64,000 nt of DNA from Sphingopyxis sp. BE259. GTDB taxonomy: Bacteria > Pseudomonadota > Alphaproteobacteria > Sphingomonadales > Sphingomonadaceae. The DNA is taken from NCBI RefSeq assembly GCF_031457495.1, contig NZ_JAVDWM010000001.1, forward strand, positions 496,001 to 560,000, read 5' to 3'. The notes below the pieces were generated by a model. The model searched no databases, had not been told where the DNA came from, and saw nothing but the letters and a program-made list of their open reading frames with translations. This document shows, piece by piece, positions 33,994 to 42,110 of this stretch (within the stretch, counting starts at the first letter, position 1; each line of letters begins with the position of its first letter). A program made the translations under genes and the position numbers.

Positions 33994-35543
33994 CCCAGCC
34001 AGTTGAGCGCCGCTGCGCCAGCCGCCGCACCCACAACCGCCGTCAGCGCATAACGCCACCAGCGCCGTTTCTCGCCCTTGTCCCACATCAGAGGGATCTC
34101 GGGCAGCGGCGGGGCGGGTGGCGCGGCGCCCTTCTTTGGCAATTGCGCGTCAAGGCGGCGGATGATGTCGGGGATCAGCGCCAGCGTCTTGCCCTGTTCG
34201 CGGATCCCGTCGGCAAGCGCGGCTTCGGGGCCGAGTTCGTCGCGGATCCATTCCTTCACGAACGGTCCCGACACGTCCCACATGTTGATCTTCGGATTGA
34301 GCATCGTCGCGACGCCCTCGACCATCACCATCGTTTTTTGCAGCAGCAGCAGGTGCGGCTGTGTTTGCATGTCGAAATCGCGGGTGATTGCGAACAGGCC
34401 GTCGAGCATCTGGCCAACCGACAGCTCGCTCACCGGTTTGCCGCGCATCGGCTCGCCGACCGCGCGCAGCGCCGTCGCAAATTCTTCGACATTATGATAA
34501 TCGGGGACGTATTGCGCCTCGAAATGAATCTCAGCGACGCGGCGGTAATTGCCGGTGGTCAGCCCATAGAGGATTTCGGCGAGCCAATAGCGCGCCTGCC
34601 GGTTGATCCGCCCCATGATGCCAAAGTCCACCGCGGCGATCGTGCCGTCGGCCTTCACGAACAAATTGCCCTGATGCATGTCGGCGTGGAAAAACCCCTC
34701 GGCGATCGCCTGACGCAGAAAAGCGTGGACGAGATTGCCCGCCAGCGCTTCCATGTCGTGTCCCGCGGCAATCAGGTCGTCGCGGCGCGAAATCTTGATA
34801 CCATCGATCCAGTCGAGGGTCATCACCTTGCTGGTCGTACGGTCCCAGTCGATCGCCGGGACTTCATAGGTCGGCACGCCGACCATCGCATCGGCCAGCT
34901 CGGACGCCGACGCGGCTTCGCGGCGCAGGTCGAGCTCGCGCAGCGTCCAGCGACGGAAATTGGCGATGACCTGGCGCGGGCGCAGCCGCGTCGCTTCGCC
35001 GCCGAGCGCTTCGAGATGCGCCGCCGCCCATTCATAGGTGTCGATGTCGCGCGCGAACTGCTTATCGATGCCGGGGCGGCGGATCTTGACCGCGACGGGA
35101 CGGCCCTCGGTCGTCACCGCGCGGTGAACCTGCGCGATCGAGGCCGATCCGACGGGTTCGGGATCGAACTGGCAGTAGAGGCTTTCCAGCGGCACCTCGA
35201 ACGCCGCCTCGATTTCCTGCCGGATGCGCTCGAACGCGACCGGTGCCAACGCGTCCTGCAAGCTCAGCAGGTTGCGCGCAGCTTCTTCGCCAACCAGGTC
35301 GGGGCGGGTCGCAAGGGTCTGGCCCAGTTTGACGGCCGCGGGGCCGATCGCCTGGAAGGCCGCGGCATAGTCGGGGATTTTCGGCTGAACCGTTCCGAAC
35401 CGCGCGATGCGGCACAGGCGCTTGACCCCCGGCGGGGTCTGCGGCGCTGTCTCGATGCCGCGCAGCGCCCCGTGGCGCGCCAGAATGCGGCCCCATTTCA
35501 GCAGGCGCAGGATATGGGTGACGGGACGGGTCAAGCCTTCCAC
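33990..35543 (-). CDS. ubiB: UbiB atypical kinase for ubiquinone biosynthesis
   Basis: A 517-residue ABC1/ADCK-type protein. The family motif KxGQ is in AAVKLGQTLATRPDLVG, SIAQVHRA is the Ala-rich nucleotide loop, VAVKIRRPG holds the ATP lysine, and FFHADMHQGNLFV and AVDFGIMG supply catalytic-loop and metal residues. A C-terminal TM helix (YALTAVVGAAAGAAALNWLG) anchors it in the membrane. The GTG start at 35543 overlaps the ubiE end by 13 bp. Confidence 0.95.
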   Translation of the reverse strand: MEGLTRPVTHILRLLKWGRILARHGALRGIETAPQTPPGVKRLCRIARFGTVQPKIPDYAAAFQAIGPAAVKLGQTLATRPDLVGEEAARNLLSLQDALAPVAFERIRQEIEAAFEVPLESLYCQFDPEPVGSASIAQVHRAVTTEGRPVAVKIRRPGIDKQFARDIDTYEWAAAHLEALGGEATRLRPRQVIANFRRWTLRELDLRREAASASELADAMVGVPTYEVPAIDWDRTTSKVMTLDWIDGIKISRRDDLIAAGHDMEALAGNLVHAFLRQAIAEGFFHADMHQGNLFVKADGTIAAVDFGIMGRINRQARYWLAEILYGLTTGNYRRVAEIHFEAQYVPDYHNVEEFATALRAVGEPMRGKPVSELSVGQMLDGLFAITRDFDMQTQPHLLLLQKTMVMVEGVATMLNPKINMWDVSGPFVKEWIRDELGPEAALADGIREQGKTLALIPDIIRRLDAQLPKKGAAPPAPPLPEIPLMWDKGEKRRWWRYALTAVVGAAAGAAALNWLG

Positions 35544-36268
35544 CCGCTGTGGATAGCGACCAGCCCGCCCATTATCGGTTCGACCTTGACCGACGCGAAG
35601 CCCGCGGCGCCGATCATCCGCGCAAATTCGGGCATCGGCGGGAAACGGCGGATCGATTCGATCAGGTAACGATAGCTATCCTCATCCTGCGCGATCAGCT
35701 TGCCGAGCTTGGGCACCAGATGATGCGAATAGGCGTCATAGGCCTGCGCGAAACCGGGCCATTCGTTGGTCGAAAATTCCAGGCAGAAAAAGCGCCCGCC
35801 ATAGCGCAGCACGCGGTGCGCTTCGGCCAGCGCGGCGGGAATGTCGGTGACGTTGCGGATGCCAAAGGCGATCGTATAGGCGTCGAAAAACTGGTCGGGG
35901 AACGACAAGGTCTCGGCATTTTGTTCGCTCCACACCAGCGAATCGATGCCGCGCTCCGCCGCCCGCTCCACGCCAACGCCCAGCATGTCGGGGTTGATGT
36001 CGGCGACGGTGATGCTCGCGCCCGACGGCTCCATGCGAAAGGCGATGTCGCCGGTGCCGCCCGCCATGTCGAGGATCGCTTCGCCCGCGCGCGGTTTGAC
36101 CCGGCGCACGAAGCGGTCTTTCCACAAGCGGTGCATGCCCCCCGACATCGCATCGTTCATGATATCATATTTGCGCGCGACGCGGCTGAACACCTCGCCG
36201 ACCTTGGCGGTCTTTTCGGTCGCGGGAACCTGTTCATAGCCAAAGCTGACGGTATCGGGGGTGGTCAT
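35531..36268 (-). CDS. ubiE: Demethylmenaquinone/2-methoxy-benzoquinol C-methyltransferase
   Basis: A 245-residue SAM methyltransferase of ubiquinone synthesis. Family motifs: VGEVFSRVARKYDIMNDAMS, SGGMHRLWKD, ILDMAGGTGDIAFRM (motif I), YTIAFGIRNVTDI and LEFSTNEWP. ATG 36268 (MTTPDTVSFGYEQVP) is the usual alphaproteobacterial start. It is divergent from mutM and heads the ubiE-ubiB-ccdAB-coaBC-dut-moeB-dsrE series. Confidence 0.96.
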   Translation of the reverse strand: MTTPDTVSFGYEQVPATEKTAKVGEVFSRVARKYDIMNDAMSGGMHRLWKDRFVRRVKPRAGEAILDMAGGTGDIAFRMEPSGASITVADINPDMLGVGVERAAERGIDSLVWSEQNAETLSFPDQFFDAYTIAFGIRNVTDIPAALAEAHRVLRYGGRFFCLEFSTNEWPGFAQAYDAYSHHLVPKLGKLIAQDEDSYRYLIESIRRFPPMPEFARMIGAAGFASVKVEPIMGGLVAIHSGWKA

Positions 36269-36361
36269 CGATTGGGCGCCTTTGCGGGGAGAAGCGAAGT
36301 CTGACCGGCCTTTAGCCAAGGGTTGAAGCGCAAGCAAATGGCGCGTAGCCCGATCCGCGAT

Positions 36362-37174
36362 ATGCCCGAACTTCCCGAAGTCGAAACCACCGTCCGCGGC
36401 CTGATGCCGCACCTCACCGGCCAGCGGCTGGTGCGCGTATCGACGCTGCGCCCCGATCTGCGCCGTCCGTTTCCGGTCGATCTGGCGCAGCGGCTGACCG
36501 GCTCGGTTGTCACCGGCCTGTCGCGGCGCGCCAAATATGGCATCATCGCGACCGACCGCGGCGACCATATGATCTTTCACCTCGGCATGTCGGGCAGCTG
36601 GCGGATCGGCGCCGGCGAACCCGGCAAGCACGACCATCTGCTGATCGATACCGCGGCAGGCCAGCGGCTGATGCTCCACGACCCGCGGCGGTTCGGGTCG
36701 GTCGATCTGGTCGCGGGCGATCCACTGACCGGCTTTCCGGCTTTCGTAACGCTGGGGCCCGAACCCTTGTCCGATGCCTTCGACGCGGTCAATCTCGGCC
36801 GCGTGTTGGCGGGACGGCGAGCTCCGATCAAGGCGATGCTGCTCGACCAGACGATCGTCGCCGGACTCGGCAATATCTATGTCTGCGAGGCGCTCAACAT
36901 GGCGCGCATCGCGCCGACCCGCGCCGCCGCCGATGTATCGCGGGCAAAGCTCACTGAGCTGGTGTCGGCGATCAAGGCGGTGCTCGAAGCGTCGATCGCC
37001 GCGGGCGGATCGACCCTGCGCGATTACAAGCAGCCCGACGGCGAACTCGGCTATTTCGCCAAGGACTGGCGCGTCTATGGCCGCGAGGGTGATAAGTGCG
37101 CATGCGGCGGCAGGATCGCGCGGATCGTCCAGAGCGGCCGATCGACCTTTTATTGCCCCAAATGCCAGCGGTAA
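36362..37174 (+). CDS. mutM: Formamidopyrimidine-DNA glycosylase
   Basis: A 270-residue base-excision enzyme for 8-oxoguanine. It starts MPELPEVETT, giving catalytic Pro2 and Glu3 after methionine removal; upstream starts would bury these residues. RRAKYGI carries the conserved lysine. The H2TH segment includes QTIVAGLGNIYVCEALN, and the C-terminal zinc finger has four cysteines (CACGG and CPKC). It converges on the amidase gene with a degenerate family A repeat between. Confidence 0.96.
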   Translation: MPELPEVETTVRGLMPHLTGQRLVRVSTLRPDLRRPFPVDLAQRLTGSVVTGLSRRAKYGIIATDRGDHMIFHLGMSGSWRIGAGEPGKHDHLLIDTAAGQRLMLHDPRRFGSVDLVAGDPLTGFPAFVTLGPEPLSDAFDAVNLGRVLAGRRAPIKAMLLDQTIVAGLGNIYVCEALNMARIAPTRAAADVSRAKLTELVSAIKAVLEASIAAGGSTLRDYKQPDGELGYFAKDWRVYGREGDKCACGGRIARIVQSGRSTFYCPKCQR

Positions 37175-37208
37175 TGCGGCTAACCACCGATTGCCGATTT
37201 TTGTCTAT

Positions 37209-37303
37209 CGTCATCCCGGACATGATCGGGAATCCCTCGACCCTCTCGCGGTAGGGCGATGCTGGCGGTGATGGACGCCGGATCAAGTCGGGGAGGGCGA
37301 CGA
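37209..37303. repeat. Family A palindromic repeat, copy 3 (degenerate)
   Basis: CGTCATCCCGGACATGATCG on the left and CCGGATCAAGTCGGGGAGGG with CGACGA on the right. Several mismatches compared with the other copies. It lies between convergent mutM and the amidase gene. Confidence 0.7.
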
Positions 37304-37375
37304 AGAAAATTTTGGCTGCTCCGCCGCCCAAAACGGACGTCATCGCGAACCCTGTGATGGCGAATGATCAGCGCC

Positions 37376-38584
37376 TCAGCGCGCCGCGATCTGCCGCGCG
37401 AAATGAATTTGCACCGCGTCGCGCACCCCGCGCGCGACCTTTTTTTGCCCCGCCGTCGACGCCAGGAATTCGGCGTCGTCCTTGTTCGAAATAAAGCCGG
37501 TTTCGAACAGGATCGAAGGGGTGTCGGGCGCCTTCAGCACCACGAACGAAGCGAAGCGGTGCGCGTTGGTGCGGAACTTGACCGCCTCGCCCGCCTCGCG
37601 TTGAAGCAGGCGCGCAAAGTCGGAGGCGACGTTCATCGTCTCGCGCTGGGTCAGGTCAAGCAGGATCGACGACACATCGCCGCTGTGCGCGCCCAGATCG
37701 ACGCCGTTGATGACATTCGCCTTGTTTTCGCGCGCCGCCAGCCGGGCCGCTTCGCGGTCGGAGGCGACTTCCGATAGCGTATAGATCGACGCGCCGTGGG
37801 CGGCCTGGTTTTCAGCCGCGTCGGCATGGACCGAGATGAACAGATCGGCTTTCAGTCGCCGCGCGATGCCAAAGCGTTCCTCGAGCACCAGATAGCGGTC
37901 GTCGCCGCGGGTCAGCGCGACGCGGACGCGGCCTGAGGCGAGCAGGTCGTCGCGGATCGCGCGCGCCAACGCCAGCGTGATGTCCTTTTCGCGCTTGCCG
38001 CTGTGCGGGCTGATCGCCCCCGGATCATGGCCGCCGTGCCCGGCGTCGATTACGACCAGCGGGAGGCGACCGTCGTTCGGCCCCTCAATCCGCGGCAGCG
38101 CGACGCTGGGCTTCGGCTTGCCGATCGGCACGCTGACGCTGTAGCGTTTTTCGGGGGGCTTGGCGCGAAACCCGGCGGGCGGCGCCAATTGGGTGCGCGG
38201 GCCGCGCGACACCCGCGCGAATTCGTCGGCGGACACCGGACGCAGCTGAAAGGTCAGGCTGCGGCCGTCGGCGGAAAAGCGTGCCCCGGTCACCACCGCG
38301 GGCTGCGCCAGGTCGAGCACGATGCGCGCGGTGTTCGAATCCTTTTGCCCCTGGCGCACGGCGCGCACCAGTCCCGCACCTTGTGCCGATCGTCCCGGTT
38401 GCGCGCCCGCAATATCGAGCGCGATCCGGTCGGGGCCGGCGAGCAGAAAGGTCGAAGCGCCGCCAACCAGATCATCGAAACGCAGCGTGATGTCCGAATC
38501 GCCGATTTCGACCGCGCCGATCGGCCCCGCCAGCGCCGCCGCCGGGTCCATCATCATCGCCATCAGGACGAGCAGCAGGTTCAT
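37376..38584 (-). CDS. amiC: N-acetylmuramoyl-L-alanine amidase (AMIN plus Amidase_3)
   Basis: A 402-residue periplasmic amidase. A signal peptide starts at ATG 38584 (MNLLLVLMAMMMDPAAALA). An AMIN domain (about residues 23-120, GAVEIGDSDITLRFDDLVGG) probably binds peptidoglycan or the division site. The catalytic Amidase_3 domain has its zinc ligands in VIDAGHGGHDPGA, the glutamate of GKREKDITLALA, SVHADA, and the catalytic ILFETGFISN. It cuts stem peptides from glycan strands in septum splitting. AmiC versus AmiB naming is not settled by sequence. Confidence 0.92.
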   Translation of the reverse strand: MNLLLVLMAMMMDPAAALAGPIGAVEIGDSDITLRFDDLVGGASTFLLAGPDRIALDIAGAQPGRSAQGAGLVRAVRQGQKDSNTARIVLDLAQPAVVTGARFSADGRSLTFQLRPVSADEFARVSRGPRTQLAPPAGFRAKPPEKRYSVSVPIGKPKPSVALPRIEGPNDGRLPLVVIDAGHGGHDPGAISPHSGKREKDITLALARAIRDDLLASGRVRVALTRGDDRYLVLEERFGIARRLKADLFISVHADAAENQAAHGASIYTLSEVASDREAARLAARENKANVINGVDLGAHSGDVSSILLDLTQRETMNVASDFARLLQREAGEAVKFRTNAHRFASFVVLKAPDTPSILFETGFISNKDDAEFLASTAGQKKVARGVRDAVQIHFARQIAAR

Positions 38585-39242
38585 GGCGCTTCTATGCCGC
38601 CGCCCGCGCGCGCTGGTCCAGTGCTTATTCGAAAACATAAGGCCCCCAGCCGTGGAATGTCGTGAACCCGCCATTAGCCATTGGCGGTCAAACCCCCGTC
38701 AACTGGCAGGGTTAACCGCCGATTCAGCATGATTTGAGCCAATGCGGGGTTGTCATCGCGCGGCGGCGCCTCATCTTTCTGCGGCGGTGCTGTTGCCGTC
38801 GGCCCGTGCCGATGCTAGCACGGCGCCACTGACGGTGTCGTTCCCGGTGCCGTCCGGCCTTTTGAGGGGAAGGCCTGCTCCGCGAATCCGCGGAACATGG
38901 CCGCCTTGGCGCCGGATATGCGGGGATCGGCAACCTGCCGTCAGTCCACCCGGTTGACCGGACAGTCGGGGCGAACGCCAGACGCCCGCCCCGCCCGCCC
39001 GCTCACCCATGTAACAGGTTGATGCCGCATGAGGCTTGCCATGCCCTCTTTTCATCCCGACGCGGGCGTTTTCGCCGCTGCCGTCGCCGGATGCGAAGAC
39101 CGCATGCGCGTCCAGGACCGGACGCAGGCTCGCAGCGGCAATAACGTCTTTTTTCGTATCATCCGTATCCGCCGCGATTTTTTCGCAAGGAAGGTCGCGG
39201 GATTTTTTGATGGCGCGCCGCGGCGCGCTTGGAGTGTAACTA
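38585..39242. other. Long non-coding leader upstream of rne
   Basis: 658 bp between amiC (start on the minus strand) and rne. I trust no open frame here. Two adjacent perfect hairpins are visible: GGCCTT/AAGGCC (38856-38875) and TCCGCG/CGCGGA around AATC (38879-38894). T-rich stretches TCTTTTTTCG and GATTTTTTCG occur near 39150-39185. A long structured leader fits the autoregulation of RNase E known in other proteobacteria; here that is inference. Confidence 0.55.
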
Positions 39243-41939
39243 ATGACCACGCGCATGTTGATCGACGCGCGGCACCGGGAAGAAACCCGGGTCGCCGTCA
39301 CCCAGGGAAACCGCATCGAGGAGTTTGATTTCGAGTCCGCCGAGCACAAGCAGCTCAAGGGCAATATCTATCTGGCCAAAGTAACCCGTGTCGAACCGTC
39401 GCTGCAAGCGGCGTTCATCGAATATGGCGGCAATCGCCATGGGTTCCTGGCGTTCAGCGAAATCCACCCCGATTATTACCAGATTCCCAAGGAAGACCGG
39501 GAAGCGTTGCTGCGCGAAGAGGCGGAGCATGCCGCCGCCGCAGCGCAGCGCGCCGAGGAAGACCTCGACGCACTGGAAGGTGATGTTGCCGACGTCGAAT
39601 ATCATGACGAGGACGACAATGGCGACCACCGCGACGACGATCGCGATGACCGCGAAGGCGGTGACGAGGGCGAAGACCGCGACGATCGCGACGACAATGG
39701 CGACGCCGAAAATGGCGACGGCGAAGACGGCGGCGAGGAATCCGAAGAAGGCCGCGAAGGGCGTGGCGATCGCGGCGACCGCAAGGGTCGTGGTCGCGGC
39801 CGCGGCAACGGTCGCAAGGGCGGTGGTCGCGGCCGCAGCAGCCGCCGCGACGAAGACGATAGCGAAAACCGCATGTCGCTGCGCCGCCGCTACAAAATTC
39901 AGGACGTCATCCGCCGCCGCCAGGTGATGCTGGTCCAGGTCGTCAAGGAAGAACGCGGCAACAAGGGTGCGGCGCTGACCACCTATCTGTCGCTCGCCGG
40001 CCGCTATTGCGTGTTGATGCCCAACACGATGCACGGCGGCGGGATCAGCCGCAAGATTTCGAACGGCGCCGATCGCCGCAAACTGAAGGCGATGATCGAC
40101 GAGCTGGCGCTGCCGCCGACGATGGGCTGCATCGTCCGCACCGCCGGGATGGCGCGCACCAAGGTCGAGATCAAACGCGACTTCGACTATCTCGCCCGCC
40201 TGTGGGACGAGATTCGCGAAAAGACGCTGGAATCGAGCGCCCCGGCGCTGGTCCATTCGGACAGCGACCTGGTCAAGCGCGCGATCCGCGATATTTATCA
40301 CAAGGACATCGAGGAAGTGCTCGTCGAAGGCGACGAGGGCTATAAGGCCGCCAAGCAGTTCATGAAATTGCTGATGCCCAGCCACGCGCGGCGCGTGAAG
40401 CAATATGCCGATCCGGTGTCGCTCTATCAGCGTTATGGGGTCGAGGATCAGCTCGCGGGGATGCTCAATCCTGTCGTCCAGCTGAAATCGGGCGGTTATC
40501 TGGTGATCAACCCCACCGAAGCCTTGGTGTCGATCGACATCAACTCGGGCCGGTCGACCCGCGAGCATAATATCGAACAGACCGCGGTCAGCACCAATCT
40601 GGAAGCGGCGGCCGAAATCGCCCGCCAGCTGCGTCTGCGCGACATGGCCGGGCTGGTCGTGATCGATTTCATCGACATGGATCATGGCTCGAACGTCCGC
40701 AAGGTCGAACGCGCGATGAAGGACGCGCTGAAGAACGATCGCGCGCGCATCCAGGTTGGCCGCATTTCGGGCTTTGGCCTGATGGAAATGAGCCGCCAGC
40801 GCCTGCGTACCGGGGTGCTCGAAGCCTCGACCCGCCCCTGCCCGCATTGCGAAGGCACCGGGCTGGTCCGCACCGCGTCGTCGGCGGGCCTCAGCGCGTT
40901 GCGCCTGATCGAAGAAGAAGCGGCGCGCGGCAAGGGCAGCCGGATCACCCTGCGCGCCAGCCAGGAAGCGACCTTCTATCTGCTCAATGAAAAGCGCCGC
41001 GAACTGCGCGACATCGAGGAGCTTTACGGCGTCACCGTCGAAATCCTTCCCGACGGCGAGACCGAAGGCGCGCGCATGGCGGTCGAGGTCACCGGGCCGC
41101 CGCCGACCCAGCGCCGCAGCTTTGCCCCGATCGCGCCGATCGAGGACGATGACGACGACATCCCCGAGGACGAGGATGACGAGGATGCCGAAGAGGCTAC
41201 CGAAGAGCGCCCCGCCCGTTCGCGCGACCGCGAGGATGGCGATGCGCGGGGCGATGGTGAGGGACGCAAGCGCCGCCGCCGCCGCCGCGGTCGCCGCGGT
41301 CGCCGCGACGAAGACGGCAACGAAATCGCAGAAGGCGGCAGCGATGCCGAAGCCGAGAGCGAAGCAACCGACGACAACGATGCCGCACCGGCCGAAACCG
41401 CGGGCGAGAGCGAGAGCGACGCCGAAACCGGCGAAGCTGGTGCCAAGCCGCGTCGTCGCCGTGGCGGTCGCGGCCGCAAGGCCAAGGTCGACGCGGTTGA
41501 CGCCGTCGATGGTGACGCCGCCGAAGTCGATGCCGAAGCTGCTGAGCCGGTAGAAGCCGAAGCCATCGAAGCGGTTGCCGAAGCGGCGCCTGCTGCCGAG
41601 GAAAAGCCGAAGCGTAAACGCGCGCCGCGCAAGACCAAAGCGGCAGCCGCGGCGGAAGCGGAAGCGGAAGCGGAAGCGGAAGCCGAAGCCGCAGCGGTCG
41701 AAGTAGCGCCCGAAGCAGCTGCGGAAGCGCCCGTTGTTGAAGTCGAAGCAGAAGCCGAACCCGTCAAGCCCGCGCCGAAAAAGCGCGCCAGCCGGGCGAA
41801 AAAGGCGGTCGCCGCCGAAGCCGCCCCTGAAGCGGCAACGACGCGCGACGCCGAACCCGTTGCTGCGGATGGTGACGCGGACGGCGTCGGTCCCGACGGC
41901 GAACCGCGTCGCGGCTGGTGGCAGCGCACGTTCGGTTGA
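39243..41939 (+). CDS. rne: Ribonuclease E
   Basis: An 898-residue Rne/Rng-type endoribonuclease, core of the RNA degradosome. The S1 domain starts near residue 36 (LKGNIYLAKVTRVEPSLQAAF) and is split by an insert at about 98-210: an Asp/Glu-rich stretch, then a Gly/Arg-rich one. Catalytic aspartates lie in VSIDINSG (about 432) and VIDFIDMD (about 476). The Zn-link is CPHC (about 533). The C-terminal part from about 640 is disordered, with acidic, Arg-rich (RRRRRRGRRGRR) and Ala-Glu repeats, ending GWWQRTFG. The Arg-rich patches probably bind RNA. Confidence 0.95.
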   Translation: MTTRMLIDARHREETRVAVTQGNRIEEFDFESAEHKQLKGNIYLAKVTRVEPSLQAAFIEYGGNRHGFLAFSEIHPDYYQIPKEDREALLREEAEHAAAAAQRAEEDLDALEGDVADVEYHDEDDNGDHRDDDRDDREGGDEGEDRDDRDDNGDAENGDGEDGGEESEEGREGRGDRGDRKGRGRGRGNGRKGGGRGRSSRRDEDDSENRMSLRRRYKIQDVIRRRQVMLVQVVKEERGNKGAALTTYLSLAGRYCVLMPNTMHGGGISRKISNGADRRKLKAMIDELALPPTMGCIVRTAGMARTKVEIKRDFDYLARLWDEIREKTLESSAPALVHSDSDLVKRAIRDIYHKDIEEVLVEGDEGYKAAKQFMKLLMPSHARRVKQYADPVSLYQRYGVEDQLAGMLNPVVQLKSGGYLVINPTEALVSIDINSGRSTREHNIEQTAVSTNLEAAAEIARQLRLRDMAGLVVIDFIDMDHGSNVRKVERAMKDALKNDRARIQVGRISGFGLMEMSRQRLRTGVLEASTRPCPHCEGTGLVRTASSAGLSALRLIEEEAARGKGSRITLRASQEATFYLLNEKRRELRDIEELYGVTVEILPDGETEGARMAVEVTGPPPTQRRSFAPIAPIEDDDDDIPEDEDDEDAEEATEERPARSRDREDGDARGDGEGRKRRRRRRGRRGRRDEDGNEIAEGGSDAEAESEATDDNDAAPAETAGESESDAETGEAGAKPRRRRGGRGRKAKVDAVDAVDGDAAEVDAEAAEPVEAEAIEAVAEAAPAAEEKPKRKRAPRKTKAAAAAEAEAEAEAEAEAAAVEVAPEAAAEAPVVEVEAEAEPVKPAPKKRASRAKKAVAAEAAPEAATTRDAEPVAADGDADGVGPDGEPRRGWWQRTFG
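41652..41681 (+). repeat. rne: Five perfect GCGGAA hexamers in rne
   Basis: A tandem run of five identical 6-mers, followed by GCCGAA variants, encodes an Ala-Glu repeat in the disordered tail of RNase E. Any change in copy number stays in frame. Confidence 0.9.
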
Positions 41940-41958
41940 ACGATATGTTTTTCTGCCG

Positions 41959-42056
41959 CGTCATTGCGAGCGAAGCGAAGCAATCCAGGGCTGGCGTGTG
42001 CCGCCCTGGATTGCCGCGTCGCCCCGGATCAAGCCCGGGCCTCCTCGCAATGACGA
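41959..42056. repeat. Palindromic repeat related to family A, copy 4 (chimeric)
   Basis: The outer arms are CGTCATTGCGAGCGAAGCGA and the shorter CTCGCAATGACGA. CAATCCAGGGC mirrors GCCCTGGATTG inside, and CCCCGGATCAAGCCCGGG of the family A type is inserted in the right arm. It lies between rne and the M48 gene. Confidence 0.8.
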
Positions 42057-42110
42057 CTTTCCTATAAGTCTCGCCTTGCCTCCACGCGCACTGGACCCCA
42101 CAAAGCCCCT

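Noticed and set aside
39029..39328. A possible small gene in the rne leader
   Set aside because: It runs into rne in another frame, has no good ribosome site and a poor composition; better seen as leader RNA.
39240..40847. A 535-codon minus-strand frame opposite rne
   Set aside because: Antisense to conserved RNase E catalytic sequence; its hydrophobic Ala/Val run is the complement of the acidic insert.
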